A stretch of DNA of 58,606 bases, from positions 1 to 58,606 of the forward strand of contig CAZHHW010000007.1 in assembly GCA_964532385.1 (NCBI GenBank), given 5' to 3'. Positions 1-7,486 of this stretch are shown one piece after another (position 1 is the first letter of the stretch; each line of letters opens with the position of its first letter). A model generated the notes under the pieces. That model made no database searches, was not told the DNA's origin, and saw only the letters and a program-made list of their open reading frames with translations. Source of the DNA: UBA6921 sp964532385 (lineage in GTDB: Bacteria > Pseudomonadota > Gammaproteobacteria > SG8-11). Made by a program: the position numbers and the translations under genes.

Positions 1-54
1 ACTCCCGACCTCTGCATTGCGAACGCAGCGCTCTCCCAGCTGAGCTACCGCCCC
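1..54 (-). tRNA. tRNA-Ala (anticodon CGC), 3' end cut by window edge
   Basis: On the minus strand the sequence begins with acceptor strand GGGGCGG at 54-48. A D-arm GCTC/GAGC and an anticodon arm CTGCG-TTCGCAA-TGCAG follow; the anticodon CGC is at 21-19 and reads the Ala codon GCG. The T-arm starts but runs off the window at position 1. The 5' body matches bacterial tRNA-Ala. The CGC isoacceptor is optional in many bacteria and tends to occur in GC-rich genomes. Confidence 0.9.
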
Positions 55-117
55 ATTTTGGCAATCGTACGGCTGCGCATGAGTGCGGCGTTAAATCAGG
101 CCGCTTCAGGCGCGCGA

Positions 118-123
118 ATTGTA
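118..123 (-). promoter_or_regulatory. possible -10 element for the tRNA-Ala transcript
   Basis: TACAAT on the minus strand is followed by a GC-rich discriminator (TCGCGCGCC), as is usual for stringently controlled stable-RNA promoters. It would give a leader of about 55 bases before the tRNA. I could not find a convincing -35 at 16-18 bases, so this is tentative. Confidence 0.3.
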
Positions 124-295
124 GCATCGAATTTTGCGGCATAGCTACAACTGCGGCGCGGGTGGCGCAGAGGCAGGTTCTGCGGGTCAGCTACCGTTAA
201 TTTGGTACTCATTGCATGCGGATGATTGATCGCCCGGCAGGCTACAGGCACAGTATCCATCAGGGTCTCAATCACATTGGATTTGGAGCCGTACC

Positions 296-1261
296 ATGCA
301 CGCCACATTACCGCTACTTGAAGTGACCGATTTTCCATTCATCGAACGCGCGCGTCTTGAGACCGTGCAGGTGAATCTTGGCTATCGCTGTAATCAGCAG
401 TGTTTGCATTGCCATGTGAATGCCGGGCCCAAGCGCAAAGAAATCATGACGCGCGAAACCGTCGATCAGGTGCTGGCGTATGTGCGCACCTCGGGCGCGA
501 AGGTGCTGGACTTGACAGGCGGCGCGCCGGAATTAAACATGCATTTTCGTTATTTTGTACGGCAAGCGCGGGCGCTCGAACTGCATGTGATCGACCGCTG
601 CAATCTCACGGTGCTGTTCGAACCCGGGCAGGATGATCTTGCGGAATTCCTCGCGCAGCAGCATGTCGAGATTACCGCGTCGCTGCCGTGTTATCTGGAA
701 GAAAATGTCAATCAGCAGCGCGGTTCTGGTGTGTTCGGGCGCAGCATTCTCGCGCTGCAAAAACTGAATGCGCTGGGCTATGGCAAGACCGGGACGGGCT
801 TGACACTTAATCTGGTGTACAACCCGCAAGGCGCCGCATTGCCGCCGCCGCAAGAGGCGCTCGAGCATGACTATAAAACACAACTGGGCGAACGGTATGG
901 TGTCGTGTTCAATCGCCTGTTTGCGTTGGCTAACATGCCGATCCAGCGTTTTGGTTCGACGCTGATCTCGAACGGCGGTTTCCAGGACTACATGACCTTG
1001 CTGCGCAGCGCGCATAATCCGGCCGCGCTGAATAATGTCATGTGCCGTAACCTCATCAGCATTGACTGGCAGGGCTATGTGTACGACTGCGATTTCAACC
1101 AGATGCTGGGCGTTCCGCTGGGTGCGGTGAAACAGCCGCGTATCCACATTAAAAAATTGTCCGAGGTTGATTTGCTCAATAAACCCATCACGGTGAAAGA
1201 TCATTGTTATGGCTGTACGGCCGGGCAGGGCAGCAGTTGCGGCGGCGCATTAATTGGTTAG
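296..1261 (+). CDS. arsS: arsenosugar biosynthesis radical SAM protein ArsS
   Basis: This 321-residue radical SAM enzyme has the SAM-cluster motif C32-x3-C36-x2-C39, a TGGAPE stretch at 74-79 (the GGE-like SAM contact), and a Cys-rich C-terminus (C250, C265, C304, C307, C315) that could hold an auxiliary Fe-S cluster. Length and C-terminal layout match the ArsS (radical SAM/Cys-rich) family, known to join a 5'-deoxyadenosyl group to methylated arsenic on the way to arsenosugars. GGAG lies 8 bases before the ATG. It leads a tight cluster with two sugar-type enzymes of the same pathway family. No arsenic methyltransferase (ArsM) is in the window, so the dimethylarsenic substrate must come from elsewhere. 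Assignment is from motif and context. Confidence 0.88.
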   Translation: MHATLPLLEVTDFPFIERARLETVQVNLGYRCNQQCLHCHVNAGPKRKEIMTRETVDQVLAYVRTSGAKVLDLTGGAPELNMHFRYFVRQARALELHVIDRCNLTVLFEPGQDDLAEFLAQQHVEITASLPCYLEENVNQQRGSGVFGRSILALQKLNALGYGKTGTGLTLNLVYNPQGAALPPPQEALEHDYKTQLGERYGVVFNRLFALANMPIQRFGSTLISNGGFQDYMTLLRSAHNPAALNNVMCRNLISIDWQGYVYDCDFNQMLGVPLGAVKQPRIHIKKLSEVDLLNKPITVKDHCYGCTAGQGSSCGGALIG

Positions 1262-1274
1262 AGCGAGTTGCGGC

Positions 1275-1985
1275 ATGCGGCTTTCCATCATCGTTCCCAC
1301 GCTTAATGAAGCGCCGCAGTTGCGCGACACCCTGGCCGCGCTGCGTGCGTTGCAACGGCGTGGGCACGAAGTCATCGTCGTTGATGGCGGCAGCAGCGAT
1401 CATACGGCGATGATCGCGCGGGAATTCGCGGACCAAGTGACCGACAGTGCACGTGGCCGCGCGCGGCAGATGAATGCGGGAGCCGCGCTTGCACACGGTG
1501 ACGTGCTGTTGTTTCTGCATGCGGACACGCGCTTGCCGGAACAGGCCGATGTGTTGATCGCAACAGCATTACTTCAGCACAAAACTTCCTGGGGGCGTTT
1601 CGATGTGCGTTTGTCCGGCGAGCATGTTCTGCTGCGGATCGTCGAGAGCTTGATGAACCGGCGTTCGCGCCTGTCGAGCATCGCGACCGGCGATCAGGCG
1701 ATTTTTGTGCACCGCGCAGTGTTTAACCAGTTGGGCGGTTATGCGGATATTCCATTGATGGAAGACATCGCGTTATGCAAATCGCTCAAACGCCTGGCTT
1801 CGCCCGCCAATCTATCGGCGCGGGTCGTGACATCCAGCCGCCGCTGGGAACAGCGCGGGATTATACGCACGATTTTTCTGATGTGGCGGATGCGTCTGGC
1901 CTACGCGTTGGGTGCCAGCCCGCATCGACTGGCGCAAGTTTATCAACAGAAACCCGCATGCAATTCCCCGCCGCGCGCATTTTGA
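1275..1985 (+). CDS. GT2 glycosyltransferase, arsenosugar-cluster type (TIGR04283-like)
   Basis: This 236-residue GT-A family 2 glycosyltransferase begins with the classical beta-strand LSIIVPTLNEA, followed by VDGGSSDHT (nucleotide contact) and FLHADTR, which supplies the metal-binding acidic residue. Family members next to arsS are annotated as arsenosugar-biosynthesis glycosyltransferases, but the reaction is not well established. I chose the ATG at 1275 because the glycosyltransferase fold starts directly there; an in-frame TTG at 1254 would overlap arsS and add seven residues. Its 3' end overlaps the next gene by 28 bases, implying translational coupling. Confidence 0.85.
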   Translation: MRLSIIVPTLNEAPQLRDTLAALRALQRRGHEVIVVDGGSSDHTAMIAREFADQVTDSARGRARQMNAGAALAHGDVLLFLHADTRLPEQADVLIATALLQHKTSWGRFDVRLSGEHVLLRIVESLMNRRSRLSSIATGDQAIFVHRAVFNQLGGYADIPLMEDIALCKSLKRLASPANLSARVVTSSRRWEQRGIIRTIFLMWRMRLAYALGASPHRLAQVYQQKPACNSPPRAF

Positions 1986-2599
1986 TTTTTTCCAAAGCGC
2001 CGTTTCCCGGGCAAGTCAAAACCCGTTTGCTGCCGTTGTTGGGTGAAGATGCCGCCACCCGCTTGCACAGCCGGATGGTGCAGCAAACCGTGCAGCGAGT
2101 GCAGGCCAGCGCCGTGGCACCGGTGCAGTTGTGGTGTGCACCCACGACAGAAGAGCCGCTCTTCGACAATTTAAAAACCACGTTGCGCGTGGAGCTGCAC
2201 CGGCAACATGGCATCGACTTGGGCGCGCGCATGTTGCATGCCTTCAGCGCGGCTTTGCAGAGTGCTGAAGGCGCGCTCGTCATCGGCACCGACTGGCCGA
2301 TGTTGGAGTCCGGGCTGCTGGCCACCACGCTGCAACGTTTGCAGCAGGGCGACGATGCCGTGCTGGGCCCGGCGGAAGACGGCGGCTATGTATTGCTGGG
2401 ACTGCGGCGGGTTGATCCGCATGTATTCGCGAACATCGACTGGGGCGGTGCGCAGGTCTTGACGCAAACGCGCGCACGTTTGCGTGAACTGAAATGGCGG
2501 TGCAGCGAATTGCCGGTGAGCTGGGATCTGGATCGTCCGGCCGATTTTGAACGTGCGTTGCGCGCCGGCCTGATTCAGGATCCACGCGCGAATGATTGA
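1958..2599 (+). CDS. DUF2064 / TIGR04282-like nucleotidyl- or glycosyltransferase
   Basis: A 213-residue protein of the DUF2064 (CofC-like nucleotidyltransferase fold) family. Visible motifs are FSKAPFPGQVKTRL near the N-terminus (substrate phosphate loop), GTDWPML in the middle and GPAEDGGYVLLGL towards the end, all typical of the family that sits beside arsS. The start at 1958 lies inside the preceding glycosyltransferase gene and is fixed by the start of the fold. Together with its neighbour it is expected to attach or activate a sugar or glycerol moiety of an arsenosugar. The exact reaction is unknown. The scaffold gap begins 54 bases after the stop. Confidence 0.82.
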   Translation: MQFPAARILIFSKAPFPGQVKTRLLPLLGEDAATRLHSRMVQQTVQRVQASAVAPVQLWCAPTTEEPLFDNLKTTLRVELHRQHGIDLGARMLHAFSAALQSAEGALVIGTDWPMLESGLLATTLQRLQQGDDAVLGPAEDGGYVLLGLRRVDPHVFANIDWGGAQVLTQTRARLRELKWRCSELPVSWDLDRPADFERALRAGLIQDPRAND

Positions 2600-2652
2600 T
2601 GGAGTCCGATGAAGTTGAAGCTGTGGACATGATGTACTCCTGATATTGTTGG

Positions 2653-2752
2653 NNNNNNNNNNNNNNNNNNNNNNNNNNNNNNNNNNNNNNNNNNNNNNNN
2701 NNNNNNNNNNNNNNNNNNNNNNNNNNNNNNNNNNNNNNNNNNNNNNNNNNNN
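2653..2752. other. assembly gap (100 N)
   Basis: A run of exactly 100 N, the usual placeholder for a gap of unknown length. It separates the arsenosugar-type genes from the flavoprotein at 2830, so a further gene of the cluster could be missing here. Confidence 0.99.
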
Positions 2753-2829
2753 AAGGGATGCTTCGTTGAAGCTTCTAAATAATTCTAGAGTCCTATGTTG
2801 ACTTCAAATTCATCAGACCGGATCAATAA

Positions 2830-5010
2830 ATGACAAAAACGCGGGTCTTCAATCTTCAAGGCCGCATGACCAAGCTACTGGTCGCAAGCGTCCTCGTGCT
2901 TGCGCTGGCCGCATTTTTTGCCTTCGATCTGCACCGTTATTTGACGCTGGATACATTGAAGCAACAGCAATCGGTGCTGAGCGAATACTACGCCGCCCAT
3001 CCCTGGCCGGTCCTGTTTGCTTACCTGGCGGTGTATGTCATCACCGCCGCATTGTCATTACCCGGCGCTACCTTGCTGACTCTGGCGGGCGGCGCGCTGT
3101 TTGGCTTTTTGGCGGGCAGTATTGTGATTTCTTTCGCCAGCAGCATCGGCGCGACCCTCGCGTTTTTGATTTCGCGTTTTTTGCTGCACGATTACGTGCA
3201 GCAAAAATTCGCCGTTCCGCTGCGAGGCATCAACGCAGGCTTTGCCAAAGACGGCGCATTTTATCTGTTATCCCTGCGTTTGATTCCGGCGGTACCGTTC
3301 TTCGTGGTTAACCTGTTAATGGGCCTGACGCCGATGCGCACCTGGCGCTTCTACGTGGTGAGCCAGATCGGCATGCTGCCGGCGACGCTGATCTATACCA
3401 ATGCGGGCACCCATTTGGGCCAGCTCACCTCGTTGCGTGATATCGCGTCGCCCGGTGTGCTCGGCTCGCTGGCCTTGCTGGGGCTGTTCCCGATTCTGGT
3501 AAAAATACTGTGGGCGATATTCCAGAGGCAACGTGTGATGTGGCGCTTCCCGAAACCCGCGCGTTTCGATTACAACGCGGTGGTCATCGGCGGCGGCTCG
3601 GCGGGTCTGGTCTCGGCATATATTTGCGCGACGCTCAAAGCCAGAGTCGCGTTGGTGGAAAAACAGCGCATGGGCGGCGATTGCCTGAACACCGGTTGCG
3701 TTCCCAGCAAAGCGCTGATTCGCTCGGCCACGCTTTTGAGCTACGCGCGGCGTGCGCACGAGTTCGGTTTCAAACGCATGGAATTTGAATTTGATTTTGC
3801 GGAGGTGATGGAGCGTGTGCAGCGCGTGATTCGCGAGATTGCGCCGCATGACTCGGTCGAACGTTACACCCGCCTGGGTGTGGAATGTATCACCGGCACG
3901 GCAACCGTTGTGTCGCCCTATGAAATACGGGTTGGGGACCGGGTATTGACGACCCGCAACATTATTGTCGCGACCGGTGCACAGCCGAAGATTCCCGCCA
4001 TTCCGGGTCTTGATCACGTGCACTACCGGACCAGCGACAGCATTTGGGGACTGCGCGAGCGTCCGCGCCGTTTACTGGTACTGGGCGGCGGACCGGTGGG
4101 CTGCGAACTCGCACAGTGTTTCGCGCGGCTGGGTTCGCAGGTCACACTGGTGCAGCGCGGCGGCCAATTGTTGCCGGCGGAGGATGTCGACATTGCCGCT
4201 TTGATCGCGCGACGTTTCGCGGACGAAGGAATACAGGTGCTGACGGAGCACACGGCGGAACATTTCGAGCCGAATGGCAAGGACGGCGATGTACTGGTCT
4301 GCTCAAGCTCAAGCGGAGAACGGCGGATTACATTCGATGTGGTGTTGCTGGCATTGGGACGTCAAGCAAATGTGAGCGGCTTCGGTCTGGAAGCACTGGG
4401 CTTGACAATTAAACCCGACGGCAGCCTGGAAACGGATGATTATCTGCGTACGCGCATTCCCACCATTTACGCCTGCGGCGATGTCACCGGGCCGTATCAA
4501 TTTACGCATGCCGCCGCGCATCAGGCGTGGTATTGCGCGGTCAATGCATTATTTTCGCCGCTGAAAAAGTTTCGCGCTGATTATCGCGTGCTTCCGTGGG
4601 CCACGTTTACCGACCCAGAGGTGGCTCGTGTTGGCATCAATGAACAGCAGGCACGCGCCGGCAATATCGCTTACGAAGTGACGAGTTTTGCGCTTGACGA
4701 GCTGGATCGCGCGATTACCGACAGCGAAGCTCACGGTAAAATCAAGGTGCTAACGCAGCCGGGCAGCGACAAAATCCTGGGCGTCGCCATCGCCGGCAGT
4801 CATGCCGCGGAAACCATCGCCGAGTTCGTCAGCGCCATGAAACACGGCATCGGCTTGAATAAAATACTGGGCACCATTCATATTTATCCGACCTTCGCCG
4901 AGGCCAATAAATATGCCGCCGGCCGCTGGAAACAGGCGCATGCGCCGCAACGTTTGTTGCGCATTTTACAGTGGCTGCATGGGTGGCGGCGGGGCAGGGG
5001 TAGTTCTTAA
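2830..5010 (+). CDS. TVP38/TMEM64 membrane domain fused to mercuric-reductase-like FAD/NAD(P) oxidoreductase
   Basis: A 726-residue two-domain protein. Residues ~15-235 form a multi-spanning membrane domain of the TVP38/TMEM64 (DedA/VTT) type, with the conserved LPGATLLTLAGGALFG region. Residues ~248-715 are a class I pyridine nucleotide-disulfide oxidoreductase: FAD motif GGGSAG near 252, redox pair C285-x4-C290 in CLNTGCVPSK, NAD(P) motif LGGGPVGCELA, second FAD motif YACGDV, and the C-terminal HxxPTxxE acid-base motif (HIYPTFAE). The flavoprotein part resembles mercuric reductase and dihydrolipoamide dehydrogenase, but lacks the extra N-terminal HMA domain and the C-terminal vicinal Cys pair of true MerA. 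A membrane-anchored dithiol reductase is the simplest inference. Substrate unknown; an arsenic link rests on context. Confidence 0.88.
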   Translation: MTKTRVFNLQGRMTKLLVASVLVLALAAFFAFDLHRYLTLDTLKQQQSVLSEYYAAHPWPVLFAYLAVYVITAALSLPGATLLTLAGGALFGFLAGSIVISFASSIGATLAFLISRFLLHDYVQQKFAVPLRGINAGFAKDGAFYLLSLRLIPAVPFFVVNLLMGLTPMRTWRFYVVSQIGMLPATLIYTNAGTHLGQLTSLRDIASPGVLGSLALLGLFPILVKILWAIFQRQRVMWRFPKPARFDYNAVVIGGGSAGLVSAYICATLKARVALVEKQRMGGDCLNTGCVPSKALIRSATLLSYARRAHEFGFKRMEFEFDFAEVMERVQRVIREIAPHDSVERYTRLGVECITGTATVVSPYEIRVGDRVLTTRNIIVATGAQPKIPAIPGLDHVHYRTSDSIWGLRERPRRLLVLGGGPVGCELAQCFARLGSQVTLVQRGGQLLPAEDVDIAALIARRFADEGIQVLTEHTAEHFEPNGKDGDVLVCSSSSGERRITFDVVLLALGRQANVSGFGLEALGLTIKPDGSLETDDYLRTRIPTIYACGDVTGPYQFTHAAAHQAWYCAVNALFSPLKKFRADYRVLPWATFTDPEVARVGINEQQARAGNIAYEVTSFALDELDRAITDSEAHGKIKVLTQPGSDKILGVAIAGSHAAETIAEFVSAMKHGIGLNKILGTIHIYPTFAEANKYAAGRWKQAHAPQRLLRILQWLHGWRRGRGSS

Positions 5011-5015
5011 ATCTA

Positions 5016-5750
5016 TTACGTCACTTTACGGCGCGCTTCGCGTTCCAGCATGGCGATGAAACGGTTGATGGTGCGTTGCTGTGCGCCGTTGAGATTTATG
5101 AAGCGCGCGCCGAGCAGGGCTTGATCGTTGTTTTTGATATTGATCATGTGGCGCGCTTCCAGCGCGCAAATGAATTTTTCTCCATCCGCAAAATGAATTT
5201 CGCATTCGGGTAAAAGTTGTCCCAGCGCCGGAGGCCTGGGAATCGCGCGGACGAATTTGATGCCCAGACCGCCGGACGAAATATTGTAAAGCTCGCCTTT
5301 GGCATAATCGCCGGGACCCAGCAGCAGAACCACCGATACCGGATGCGAACGTAGCAAGCGCACGCGATAAGAAGAGCGGCGCTGAAAGTACTTCAGCGTT
5401 TTTGGAAAGCGTATTTTGTAGAAATTTATATTGGCTTGGACGCCGGCTTCCAGCAATGTGGCATCGAAGCGGATGTCAACACCATCATAGACGCCGAATA
5501 CGGTCAGTTTCCGTTGCGCCAGAAAAATCTCGTGACCCTCTTCGGGGTGCAGCTCATCGATGGAGATCCAGTGGTGATCTGCATCGATTTCCATGATCAT
5601 GCTGTTGTACGTCGAAGCGGCGGATGGAACCTTCACGGATAATAATGCGCGGCTGGTTTGGATGTGCACCAGCAACGAGTGAATTTTCGCCGGATCTTCT
5701 ACGATCTCGAATTGTTGACTGTTGAGCGGTTCGGCTTCGGTAGTACTCAT
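5016..5750 (-). CDS. ycgR: YcgR-like flagellar brake protein (PilZ, c-di-GMP receptor)
   Basis: A 244-residue cytoplasmic protein with an N-terminal YcgR domain (~10-115) and a C-terminal PilZ domain. The c-di-GMP motifs are present: R124-R125-x3-R129 in RRSSYR, and the D/N-x-S-x-x-G signature as N156-I-S158-S-G-G161. In enterics YcgR binds the flagellar motor when c-di-GMP is high and slows or biases rotation. The gene follows flgN by 3 bases and probably belongs to the flgM-flgN unit, so it would come under the sigma28-type promoter upstream of flgM. Confidence 0.88.
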   Translation of the reverse strand: MSTTEAEPLNSQQFEIVEDPAKIHSLLVHIQTSRALLSVKVPSAASTYNSMIMEIDADHHWISIDELHPEEGHEIFLAQRKLTVFGVYDGVDIRFDATLLEAGVQANINFYKIRFPKTLKYFQRRSSYRVRLLRSHPVSVVLLLGPGDYAKGELYNISSGGLGIKFVRAIPRPPALGQLLPECEIHFADGEKFICALEARHMINIKNNDQALLGARFINLNGAQQRTINRFIAMLEREARRKVT

Positions 5751-5753
5751 TGT

Positions 5754-6236
5754 TCAAGCGGTCGCGAGCGTTACTGAAGCGGTACCGGGTTGTACACGGC
5801 CGTCCGCCGCATAGGTACTTCCTGCCGGCGCAGTCTGTCCCATCAAAATACGCAGCACGCGATCGGTTTGGACGCGCCGGGTGTCGATAATTTTGCTGTT
5901 GATGGCATTGTGTTTTTTGCACTCGGCCGCCAGCTCCAGCAGTTGATGCCAGAGCTTGGCGAGCTGCGAACGCTGCGGTTCGGCGAGCGTATTGAAGAGT
6001 TGCTTCATCGCACGCGATGAAACGTGCAATTTTTCGTTTGCGAATAAAGCGCGCAATTCCTGATCATGCGCTTCCAGCACACCGGCCAGTCGGACGCGTT
6101 CACTGGTGCATTTTTCCAGCGCATCCGGCCGGGTTTGGGAGAAGGCCGCCTGTTCTTCATGCAGCAGATCGAGGAAGCGGGTATACACGGCGATCAAGCG
6201 CGGAAGCAGTTGCAGCAGCGATGCGGCGAGGTTCAT
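5754..6236 (-). CDS. flgN: flagellar export chaperone FlgN
   Basis: A 160-residue mostly helical protein of the FlgN family. It has an amphipathic N-terminal helix pair, a central ECKKHNAINSKII helix and a C-terminal LMGQTAP...TYAADGR segment like the family's usual tail. FlgN binds the C-termini of the hook-associated proteins FlgK and FlgL and delivers them to the export gate; both clients are encoded here at 16349-19567. It sits between flgM and ycgR in the standard flgM-flgN order. Confidence 0.85.
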   Translation of the reverse strand: MNLAASLLQLLPRLIAVYTRFLDLLHEEQAAFSQTRPDALEKCTSERVRLAGVLEAHDQELRALFANEKLHVSSRAMKQLFNTLAEPQRSQLAKLWHQLLELAAECKKHNAINSKIIDTRRVQTDRVLRILMGQTAPAGSTYAADGRVQPGTASVTLATA

Positions 6237-6272
6237 GGCGATTCTCTTTATTTAAAATCTTGACCTGAATGA

Positions 6273-6593
6273 TTAACAATGCAGTTGGGTTTCAAACTGC
6301 AAGTACTTGATTGCCACGCGCCCGGAGTCAAAATCGTAACTTCCATCCTTCAGAGACTGTTTGATTTGCTCCACGCGCAGGCTGTCAACTACCGGTACCG
6401 AGGCTATGCTGTTTTCCAGTTCGCGAATTTGTTTTGCAAACTCACTGAGCGTGACAGTTTCAATAACTTGTCCTTTACCGGTTGATTTCTGCAGCGGGGC
6501 GGGTTCGGTACGCGCCGTCAGTCCGCCGGTATTTTCGCTGCTGACGGGCGTGGCGGGCGTAGCCAAACCGGTAATTTCTATTGTCATAATCAT
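6273..6593 (-). CDS. flgM: anti-sigma28 factor FlgM
   Basis: A 106-residue FlgM with a disordered, Thr/Pro-rich N-terminal half. The C-terminal sigma28-binding half contains VDSLRVEQIKQSLKDGSY and a DFDSGRVA motif, both characteristic. FlgM holds FliA inactive until the hook is complete and is then exported through the basal body. The first Met (6593) and a second Met two codons later are both possible starts. It is separated from flgA by 66 bases that hold a sigma28-type promoter, consistent with the known class 3 expression of flgMN. Confidence 0.88.
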   Translation of the reverse strand: MIMTIEITGLATPATPVSSENTGGLTARTEPAPLQKSTGKGQVIETVTLSEFAKQIRELENSIASVPVVDSLRVEQIKQSLKDGSYDFDSGRVAIKYLQFETQLHC

Positions 6594-6621
6594 GCCGCCT
6601 CAGTGCTGACTCGGTTACTTC

Positions 6622-6649
6622 TTATCGGGCCGCGCGCGCGCGGGCTTTA
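6622..6649 (-). promoter_or_regulatory. sigma28 (FliA) promoter for flgM-flgN-ycgR
   Basis: On the minus strand TAAAGCCC is followed after 12 bases by CCCGATAA, against the consensus TAAAGTTT-N11-GCCGATAA (6/8 and 7/8). The spacer is one base longer than ideal and is an almost pure alternating CG tract. The -10 ends about 30 bases before the flgM start. Confidence 0.65.
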
Positions 6650-6659
6650 ATGACAAGAC

Positions 6660-7355
6660 TCACATTTTCACGCGCACGGTGCCGGGCGCGGTCACAAATC
6701 CGTCGACGACCTTGCCGGATAATACATTGCGTACTTTGACCAGATCGTTTTCCGCGCCATCAATCAGCGCTTCGCCTTGCGCGCGTACCTGCAAGCCGCC
6801 GCTGTCCACATAAAGCGTCACGGTTTGACCCCGCGTGACCCAGCGCGGTGCGGTGAGTTCGCGCGGCGATAGGGCCATGCCCGCGCTCAAGGAACGTTTG
6901 GCCAATTTACCGGCGATGTCTTGCGCGTCGAAAAAATATCCGCCATTCAGACTGCCCACGTCCTGCTCGCGCAACACAATATCGGCGGGTTTGATGACGG
7001 CGCCGCGCATTACGGCATTCGCCAGCACGGCAATGCGGCGATACGCCTTGATATGCGCGGAAACGTAGATCATCCAGCTACGATTTTGATTGCAGCGCAC
7101 GCCCAGCGTGGTGGTTCCCATGGGACGGTAACCGGGTGGGGCAAAGATTTCGATGGGCTGTTCGCATGCAGGTAAGCGTAGCCGCGTGTCGAGCGCTTGC
7201 ATCTCGATTTCATAGCGGGTTTGCGGATCGGAATGCGCCAGCACATAGTCGACCACGGCAGTTTCCACCGCAGCAAAATCCTGGACGGCATCCGCGGCCC
7301 GCACTGGGGTAGTGCATAACAGTGAAACCATGCCGATAACCACGATTAAACGCAT
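6660..7355 (-). CDS. flgA: flagellar basal body P-ring formation chaperone FlgA
   Basis: A 231-residue periplasmic protein with a Sec signal peptide (MRLIVVIGM..., cleavage near PVRAADA), a middle domain and a C-terminal SAF domain. Conserved features include PADIVLREQDVG, RSLSAGMALSPREL and GQTVTLYVDSGGLQVRAQG. FlgA chaperones FlgI during P-ring assembly. I start it at 7355 because the signal peptide begins there and AAGGGA lies upstream; 38 codons of open frame further upstream would run through the promoter. It is divergent from cheV. Confidence 0.9.
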   Translation of the reverse strand: MRLIVVIGMVSLLCTTPVRAADAVQDFAAVETAVVDYVLAHSDPQTRYEIEMQALDTRLRLPACEQPIEIFAPPGYRPMGTTTLGVRCNQNRSWMIYVSAHIKAYRRIAVLANAVMRGAVIKPADIVLREQDVGSLNGGYFFDAQDIAGKLAKRSLSAGMALSPRELTAPRWVTRGQTVTLYVDSGGLQVRAQGEALIDGAENDLVKVRNVLSGKVVDGFVTAPGTVRVKM

Positions 7356-7394
7356 ACGGTGTTCCCTTTTCAGCAGAATACGATGAATGTTCGC

Positions 7395-7410
7395 AGCAAT
7401 TTGTACGCCA
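7395..7410 (-). promoter_or_regulatory. sigma54 promoter for flgA
   Basis: The minus strand reads TGGCGTACAAATTGCT, giving the invariant GG-N10-GC spacing with a good TTGCT -12 half. The -24 half is TGGCGTA instead of TGGCACG. The predicted start is near 7384, about 28 bases before the flgA ATG. Confidence 0.6.
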
Positions 7411-7422
7411 TCCCTCATTTGC

Positions 7423-7449
7423 TCAAGTCGCGCAAGCGGTAGTCGATAA
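7423..7449 (+). promoter_or_regulatory. sigma28 (FliA) promoter for cheV-cheR
   Basis: TCAAGTCG at 7423-7430, an exact 11-base spacer, then GTCGATAA at 7442-7449 (7/8 to GCCGATAA). The predicted transcript starts around 7456, about 30 bases before the chosen cheV ATG. It is back to back with the sigma54-type promoter of flgA. Confidence 0.65.
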
Positions 7450-7486
7450 TCTTCGGAGTGTCTAAGCAAACTGGATGGGTATTTCT

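Noticed and set aside
533..1204. 223-codon open frame on the minus strand opposite arsS
   Set aside because: It is the complement of a gene with clear radical SAM motifs and has no motif or ribosome site of its own.
2600..2829. Possible riboswitch or extra gene around the first gap
   Set aside because: Only ~130 real bases are visible; a 5-bp GCTTC/GAAGC stem is too weak to call.
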